Assembly: GCA_036475545.1 (NCBI GenBank)
Contig: JAZGAE010000127.1
Span: 1-8,804 of the forward strand
Direction of reading: 5' to 3'
DNA from: JAZGAE01 sp036475545
GTDB taxonomy: Bacteria > Pseudomonadota > Alphaproteobacteria > DATDPM01
Length of the DNA stretch: 8,804 nucleotides
Shown one piece after another: positions 5,945 to 8,804 of this stretch (the first letter of the stretch is position 1; every line of letters begins with the position of its first letter). The translations under genes were made by a program, and so were the position numbers. The notes beneath the pieces are model-generated. The model worked only from the letters and a program-made list of their open reading frames with translations. It ran no database searches and was not told the origin of the DNA.

Positions 5945-7234
5945 TTACTCCTCGATGCGCTCTATCTCGGCACCGCAAGCCGCGAGCTTCTCTTCCAGCC
6001 GCTCGTAACCGCGGTCGAGATGATAGACGCGGTTGACGATAGTTTCACCCTCGGCGGCGAGACCCGCAAGCACCAGCGACACCGACGCTCTGAGATCGGT
6101 CGCCATCACCTGCGCGCCGCGCAGCCGCGGCACGCCGCGGACCACGGCGGAAGCGCCGTGAACGTTGATGTCCGCGCCCATGCGGCAGAGCTCCTGCACG
6201 TGCATGAACCGGTTCTCGAAGATCGATTCGGTGATCATCGACGCCCCGTCCGCCGTCGCCATGAGCGCCATGATTTGCGCCTGCATGTCGGTGGGAAAGC
6301 CGGGAAACGGCTCGGTGGTCACGTCGACGCCCGTGAGCCTGAGCCTGCCGTTGGCTCGCGCGACCTTGATGCCGGCCTCGCTCTCCGTGACCTCCACCCC
6401 GGCCGCGTCCAAGACTTTGGCCAACGCCTCGATGAGCTCAAGCCGTCCGCCCGCGAGAACGACCTCGCCGCCGGTGATCGCCGCGGCGACGGCGTAGGTT
6501 CCGGTCTCGATGCGGTCGGGGACCACCGCGTACGTCGCGCCCCCGAGCCGCTCGGCGCCCTTGATGCGCAGGGTATCGGTGCCGATGCCGGTGATGTCCG
6601 CCCCCATGGCGACCAGGCAGCGGGCAAGGTCGGTGACCTCCGGCTCGCGGGCGGCGTTGACGAGCACGGTCTCGCCCTCGGCCGCGCAGGCCGCCATCAT
6701 CAGGTTCTCCGTGGCCCCCACCGACACGCTCGGGAAGATGACGTGGGCGCCCTTGAGCCCGCGCGGCGCGGTGGCGTCGATGTAGCCGTCCCGCAGCTCG
6801 ATCTCGGCGCCGAGCTGGGCCAGGCCCTTGAGATGCAGGTCCACGGGGCGGTTGCCGATGGCGCACCCCCCCGGCAAGGACACCCGGCCGCGGCCGCAGC
6901 GGGCGAGCAGCGGACCCAGCACCAGGACGGACGCGCGCATCCGGCGAACCAGCTCGTAAGGCGCGGTGGTGCAGGCGACGTCCGCGGCGGTGAGCGAGAG
7001 CACCCGGCCGCCGTGGCCGCCGCTGGCTTGGCCGTCCATGTTGAGGCCCACGCCGAGCCGCATCAAGAGATCCGCCAGCGTCGAGATGTCGGCGAGATGG
7101 GGCAGATTCGAGAGCGTCAGCGTCTCTTCGGTGAGCAGGCTCGCGGCCATCAGCGGCAGCGCCGCGTTCTTGGCTCCGCTGATCGGGATGGTCCCGGCCA
7201 GCCGCTTTCCGCCCCGTATTCGAACCTTGTCCAT
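5945..7234 (-). CDS. murA: UDP-N-acetylglucosamine 1-carboxyvinyltransferase
   Basis: A full-length 429-residue MurA, which transfers enolpyruvate from PEP to UDP-GlcNAc, the first committed step of peptidoglycan synthesis in the cytoplasm. Lys22-Asn23 lie in SGAKNAALPLMAA; the PEP-reactive cysteine is Cys124 in LPGGCAIGNRPVDLHL, so this enzyme has the fosfomycin-sensitive Cys form. Further landmarks are PDRIETGTYAVAAA (239-252), FPGFPTDMQAQ (310-320) with the catalytic Asp316, ITESIFENRFMHVQEL (334-349), TDLRAS (379-384) and the closing RGYERLEEKL (408-417). The ATG at 7234 has AAGGG six nucleotides upstream. A promoter-like pair lies at 7312-7340. It begins the run murA, DUF2948, hisG, hisD and onward. 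Confidence 0.99.
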   Translation of the reverse strand: MDKVRIRGGKRLAGTIPISGAKNAALPLMAASLLTEETLTLSNLPHLADISTLADLLMRLGVGLNMDGQASGGHGGRVLSLTAADVACTTAPYELVRRMRASVLVLGPLLARCGRGRVSLPGGCAIGNRPVDLHLKGLAQLGAEIELRDGYIDATAPRGLKGAHVIFPSVSVGATENLMMAACAAEGETVLVNAAREPEVTDLARCLVAMGADITGIGTDTLRIKGAERLGGATYAVVPDRIETGTYAVAAAITGGEVVLAGGRLELIEALAKVLDAAGVEVTESEAGIKVARANGRLRLTGVDVTTEPFPGFPTDMQAQIMALMATADGASMITESIFENRFMHVQELCRMGADINVHGASAVVRGVPRLRGAQVMATDLRASVSLVLAGLAAEGETIVNRVYHLDRGYERLEEKLAACGAEIERIEE

Positions 7235-7311
7235 GCGTTGCCCTTCGCTTGGCTCTCCGCGCGGCGATGCGGCCGCCGTCGGCCCGCCTCGCCTCCCGAC
7301 ACGGGACCAGA

Positions 7312-7340
7312 GATATGCCGTCTCGACGCTTCGCTGTCCA
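7312..7340 (-). promoter_or_regulatory. Candidate promoter for murA
   Basis: TGGACA (7335-7340) and CATATC (7312-7317) on the minus strand are 17 nt apart. The -35 matches at five of six positions and is identical to that of the tRNA-Phe promoter; the -10 matches at only three or four. It would give a murA leader of about 70 nt. It lies in the 152-nt gap after the small upstream gene. Confidence 0.4.
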
Positions 7341-7386
7341 GGGCCCGGGACGCGCCCGCCCGCGCCAGGGCAAGAAGGCCGGGGGG

Positions 7387-7608
7387 TCAGTCCGTTTCCG
7401 GCTCACGCCCGGCGGGCGGCCGGTCCTTGGCGCCGCGCCCGCGCACCTGGGCCTTGCGCCTGCGCAGATTCTCGCGCAGCGCCCCCGCCAGCCGCTCCCG
7501 GCGCCGCACCGCCTCTTCGCGGCCGCGAGCGGACAAGAGGGGCCCCCGCCCCTTTCCGCCGGTGCGGGCGGGCCGGGAATCGTCGTCTCGATCGGTGCCG
7601 CGCGCCAC
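7387..7608 (-). CDS. Small basic conserved protein upstream of murA
   Basis: A predicted 73-residue, strongly basic protein. The central part, REEAVRRRERLAGALRENL (about residues 33-51) running into RRRKAQVRGRG, resembles short hypothetical proteins that commonly precede murA in alphaproteobacteria; their function is unknown to me. The rest is rich in Arg, Gly, Pro and charged residues and is probably disordered. The GTG at 7608 is chosen because AAGGGG lies 6 nt upstream inside a purine-rich run. In-frame ATGs at 7644 and 7704 would give 85 or 105 residues but lack good ribosome sites. The amphipathic Arg-rich helix could bind nucleic acid; that is only a guess. Doubt remains because open frames in such GC-rich DNA arise easily. 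Confidence 0.55.
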   Translation of the reverse strand: MARGTDRDDDSRPARTGGKGRGPLLSARGREEAVRRRERLAGALRENLRRRKAQVRGRGAKDRPPAGREPETD

Positions 7609-7763
7609 GGCCCACCCCTTCTCCCTCGCCTCGGTGGCGGCCATGGTGCGGCGCCACCCGGCACGGGTCAAGGGGCGCGCCGGCTGCCGGCGCCCGGGGC
7701 GCATCCGCTAGTCGCCGTGCGGCTTTCCACGGCTGCGACGGATTCGCCTAAAAATTTATGTAA

Positions 7764-7807
7764 ATGCCTATCAAATAACGATCAAATAAAAGATCAAGTA
7801 AAGGCAT
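7764..7807. repeat. Three ~12-bp direct repeats inside a short inverted repeat
   Basis: ATCAAATAACG (7770-7780), ATCAAATAAAAG (7781-7792) and ATCAAGTAAAGG (7793-7804) follow one another with no gap, spacing 11-12 bp, about one helical turn. They are bracketed by ATGCCT (7764-7769) and AGGCAT (7802-7807), a perfect inverted repeat. The segment is very AT-rich in a GC-rich genome and lies between the divergent minus-strand cluster and the plus-strand riboswitch unit. This layout fits binding of a regulator to same-face half-sites, as some response regulators do. It lies about 65 bp upstream of the predicted riboswitch-unit start. No regulator can be named. Confidence 0.6.
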
Positions 7808-7841
7808 GCAGGTTGTTTCAATTTAACCTTTTCTAAATAGA

Positions 7842-7847
7842 TATACT
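7842..7847 (+). promoter_or_regulatory. Probable -10 element of the riboswitch unit
   Basis: TATACT matches the -10 consensus at five of six positions and would start transcription near 7854, just before the leader hairpin and riboswitch. At the proper 17-nt distance the -35 is CAATTT, which is poor. A weak -35 together with the upstream direct repeats suggests an activator-dependent promoter; this is inference. Confidence 0.45.
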
Positions 7848-7868
7848 TGATACTGCGAGCGTAATCAG

Positions 7869-7892
7869 GGGAAGGATCCATTGATCCTCCTC
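7869..7892 (+). promoter_or_regulatory. Competing leader hairpin of the riboswitch
   Basis: AGGATC (7873-7878) pairs with GATCCT (7883-7888) across a 4-nt loop, and G7871-C7890, G7870-U7891 and G7869-C7892 extend it past one mismatch. The right arm is the same stretch that forms the 5' strand of the aptamer's P1 stem (7884-7890). The two folds exclude each other. When this hairpin forms, the Shine-Dalgarno sequence at 7971-7976 is released from P1. Confidence 0.55.
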
Positions 7893-7977
7893 GAAAGGGC
7901 AAACCGCCGGTGACGGCGGGGCGCAAAGCCTCCGGTCTGACGGGACGTTCAGACAGCGGGGTTACCGAATGGAGGAT
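7884..7977 (+). promoter_or_regulatory. Cyclic di-GMP-I (GEMM-I) riboswitch
   Basis: The conserved GEMM core is present in order: GGGCAAACC (7898-7906), a GC stem capped by a GUGA (GNRA) tetraloop, GGCGCAAAGCCTCCGG, a second hairpin with arms GTCTGA and TCAGAC, then AGCGGGGTTACCGAATGG. The GNRA loop is what docks into the second hairpin in known class-I aptamers. P1 is a perfect 7-bp helix, ATCCTCC (7884-7890) with GGAGGAT (7971-7977). The 3' strand of P1 is the Shine-Dalgarno sequence of the next gene, which starts at 7982. Ligand binding, which stabilises P1, should therefore block ribosome access: a translational off switch. Recognition of the class is secure; the direction of control is inferred from the overlap. 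Confidence 0.95.
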
Positions 7978-7981
7978 TATC

Positions 7982-8266
7982 GTGCCGCTTGAAGCTGCTC
8001 CTATTCCACTCGATCCCGGCAACCGTGGGACCATAGGTCGCGGGCACTATGCCGTGCTGATCGCGCCGGGAACGGTTCGGATCCTGCGGGCGGCTTCGCC
8101 GCACCATCCGGCGAACGCACCTTGCGGTCGCGCCTTCGACTCCCCTTCCGGTCGCGCCTTCGACTGCGGGGCAAGGGCAGCGCGCGAAGGGCGAACGTAC
8201 TTTGAGCTTTCCACCTGGGCGGACGCGGCCCATTGGCTGCCACCCGGTGTTCACCACTTAAACTGA
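7982..8266 (+). CDS. Unrecognised 94-residue protein under c-di-GMP riboswitch control
   Basis: The start is a GTG with GGAGGA 5 nt upstream; that site is the 3' strand of the riboswitch P1, which makes this start very likely. An ATG at 7910 in the same frame lies inside the aptamer and is rejected. I do not recognise the family. Residues 20-40, around RGHYAVLIAPGTVRILRA, look like beta strands; a middle part (45-66) holds an 8-residue repeat, GRAFDSPS then GRAFD; the end, TYFELSTWADAAHWLPPGV then HHLN, has three tryptophan/tyrosine-type aromatic anchors and a His cluster. There are six or more His, two Cys, no signal peptide and no membrane helix. A terminator follows 28 nt after the stop, so it is monocistronic. 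The target of c-di-GMP control implies a link to motility, biofilm or surface life, but no role can be assigned. Confidence 0.75.
   Translation: MPLEAAPIPLDPGNRGTIGRGHYAVLIAPGTVRILRAASPHHPANAPCGRAFDSPSGRAFDCGARAAREGRTYFELSTWADAAHWLPPGVHHLN
8125..8165. repeat. 17-bp direct repeat with 24-bp period inside the small gene
   Basis: CGGTCGCGCCTTCGACT occurs at 8125-8141 and identically at 8149-8165. The 24-bp period equals eight codons, so the reading frame is kept and the protein gains the repeat GRAFDSPS/GRAFD. Identity at all third positions points to a recent duplication or to a small mobile palindrome-type repeat. Confidence 0.85.
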
Positions 8267-8294
8267 CCCCTGGGAGCCGCAAGTCGGCTCGCTC

Positions 8295-8327
8295 GGGGCG
8301 GCGCCCTAGGCGCCGCCCCCTTTTTTT
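8295..8327 (+). terminator. Strong intrinsic terminator
   Basis: An 11-bp perfect GC stem, GGGGCGGCGCC (8295-8305) and GGCGCCGCCCC (8309-8319), with a CTA loop, followed by C and seven T (8321-8327). It ends the plus-strand riboswitch unit 28 nt after the stop codon and isolates it from tRNA-Thr. On the opposite strand a matching T run is lacking, so it is unidirectional. Confidence 0.95.
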
Positions 8328-8431
8328 GACCGGGGCGAGGAGCCGCCGGCGATCTTCCGCCCAGGCGCTTGGCCGCCGGGACGCGCCGGCGAGCCCACCG
8401 ATCCAACAGCCCCGCCGCCCCGCGCTCGGTC

Positions 8432-8460
8432 TTGCCAAGGGCCGTACGCTCGTGTAACTG
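8432..8460 (+). promoter_or_regulatory. Weak candidate promoter for tRNA-Thr
   Basis: TTGCCA (8432-8437, five of six matches to -35) is 17 nt from TAACTG (8455-8460), a poor -10. It is the best pair between the terminator and the tRNA. The 198 nt from 8328 to 8525 otherwise hold nothing I can name; open frames there show no family resemblance. Confidence 0.3.
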
Positions 8461-8525
8461 TCGCCCTCGTCGGCGCCCCCGCCTCTCGCACCGGGGTCGG
8501 GGCCCGATCCACCGAACGTTGTCGC

Positions 8526-8600
8526 GCCGCCGTAGCTCAGTGGCAGAGCGCACCCTTGGTAAGGGTGAGGTCGAGTGTTCGATCCACTCCGGCGGCACCA
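8526..8600 (+). tRNA. tRNA-Thr(GGU)
   Basis: A complete 75-nt cloverleaf with encoded CCA. Acceptor GCCGCCG/CGGCGGC, discriminator A (8597), D stem GCTC/GAGC with a short 7-nt loop, anticodon stem CACCC/GGGTG with loop TTGGTAA (anticodon GGT, 8558-8560), T stem GAGTG/CACTC with loop TTCGATC. It decodes ACC and ACU. It is preceded by a terminator and so is transcribed on its own. Confidence 0.97.
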
Positions 8601-8804
8601 CCGTTCTCCGCAGAAAATCAACGGCTTACGAAAACCGCATCGGGCGCGGTGCGCAAAATCGTGCACAACGACGCAAGAACGTGTTGAAATTCCGGCACGT
8701 CTTTGACACGTCCGTTCGACAGATGTTTTCCTGGCCCGTTGGCCGGGCAGACGGTTTTCGTTGGTGTGCCGTCTCGGGCGTGTTTGCATAGGTTTGCATG
8801 GGAA
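8601..8804. other. Non-coding flank after tRNA-Thr
   Basis: No coding region is supported in these 204 nt. Base composition is less GC-rich than in the gene cluster. Near the end TTTGCATAGG (8783-8792) and TTTGCATGGG (8793-8802) form a tandem 10-bp repeat. An ATG at 8798 with AGG five nucleotides upstream could begin a gene running off the edge, but only two codons are visible. The 3' ends of tRNA genes are common integration sites, so an integrase may follow; nothing in the window proves it. TTGACA at 8703-8708 has no good -10 partner. Confidence 0.4.

Noticed and set aside
5513..7711. 732-residue plus-strand open frame opposite murA and DUF2948
   Set aside because: Although long, it is exactly antisense to two well-conserved genes and has the typical His/Arg/Asp-rich antisense composition.
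7774..7800. FNR/CRP-like operator from the ATCAA elements
   Set aside because: The elements are direct repeats, not the TTGAT-N4-ATCAA dyad that FNR needs.
7771..8034. 87-residue minus-strand frame overlapping the riboswitch and AT-rich region
   Set aside because: It reads antisense through the aptamer core and the direct repeats and lacks a ribosome site.
8001..8789. 262-residue minus-strand frame across the small gene, terminator and tRNA-Thr
   Set aside because: It runs antisense through a tRNA and a terminator; the segment SGSNTRPHPYQGCALPLSYG is the antisense tRNA signature.

Overview
This window looks like chromosome of a GC-rich alphaproteobacterium, most plausibly a Rhodospirillales-type lineage. 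The evidence is the gene order murA, DUF2948, hisG, hisD, UPF0262, low-molecular-weight phosphatase, infA, maf, (RNase E/G), yacG, tRNA-Phe, which is characteristic of that class, and the families themselves: DUF2948, UPF0262 and the alphaproteobacterial type of IF-1. No lineage below class can be proven from the sequence alone.

Layout. Positions 1-216 hold a Flp-type prepilin (minus strand), followed by about 650 nt with no supportable gene. Next comes tRNA-Phe(GAA) (minus, 872-947) with a good promoter of its own (990-1018). From 7608 down to 1040 everything runs on the minus strand in tight order: a small basic protein, murA, DUF2948, hisG, hisD, UPF0262, a phosphatase, infA, maf, the remains of an RNase E/G gene, and yacG. 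Several joints are tight: hisG and hisD overlap by 11 nt, other gaps are 3-7 nt, and the RNase remnant starts inside the maf stop codon. Candidate promoters lie before murA and infA. The cluster joins peptidoglycan precursor synthesis (MurA), histidine synthesis (HisG, HisD), translation initiation (IF-1) and small housekeeping proteins. HisG is the short form, so a HisZ partner must be encoded elsewhere.

The most notable part is 7745-8327 on the plus strand. An AT-rich stretch with three ~12-bp direct repeats inside a short inverted repeat separates the minus-strand cluster from a self-contained unit: a cyclic di-GMP-I (GEMM) riboswitch (7884-7977), a 94-residue protein I do not recognise (7982-8266), and a very strong intrinsic terminator (8295-8327). 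The closing P1 stem of the aptamer is built from the gene's own Shine-Dalgarno sequence, and a competing hairpin lies just upstream. This reads as a translational switch that shuts off an orphan small gene when c-di-GMP is high.

The second notable point is a collapsed RNase E/G gene (1297-1534). Its family-like N-terminus and C-terminus are both recognisable but in different frames, and the whole catalytic middle is missing. The right edge carries tRNA-Thr(GGU) (8526-8600), followed by about 200 nt of non-coding sequence.
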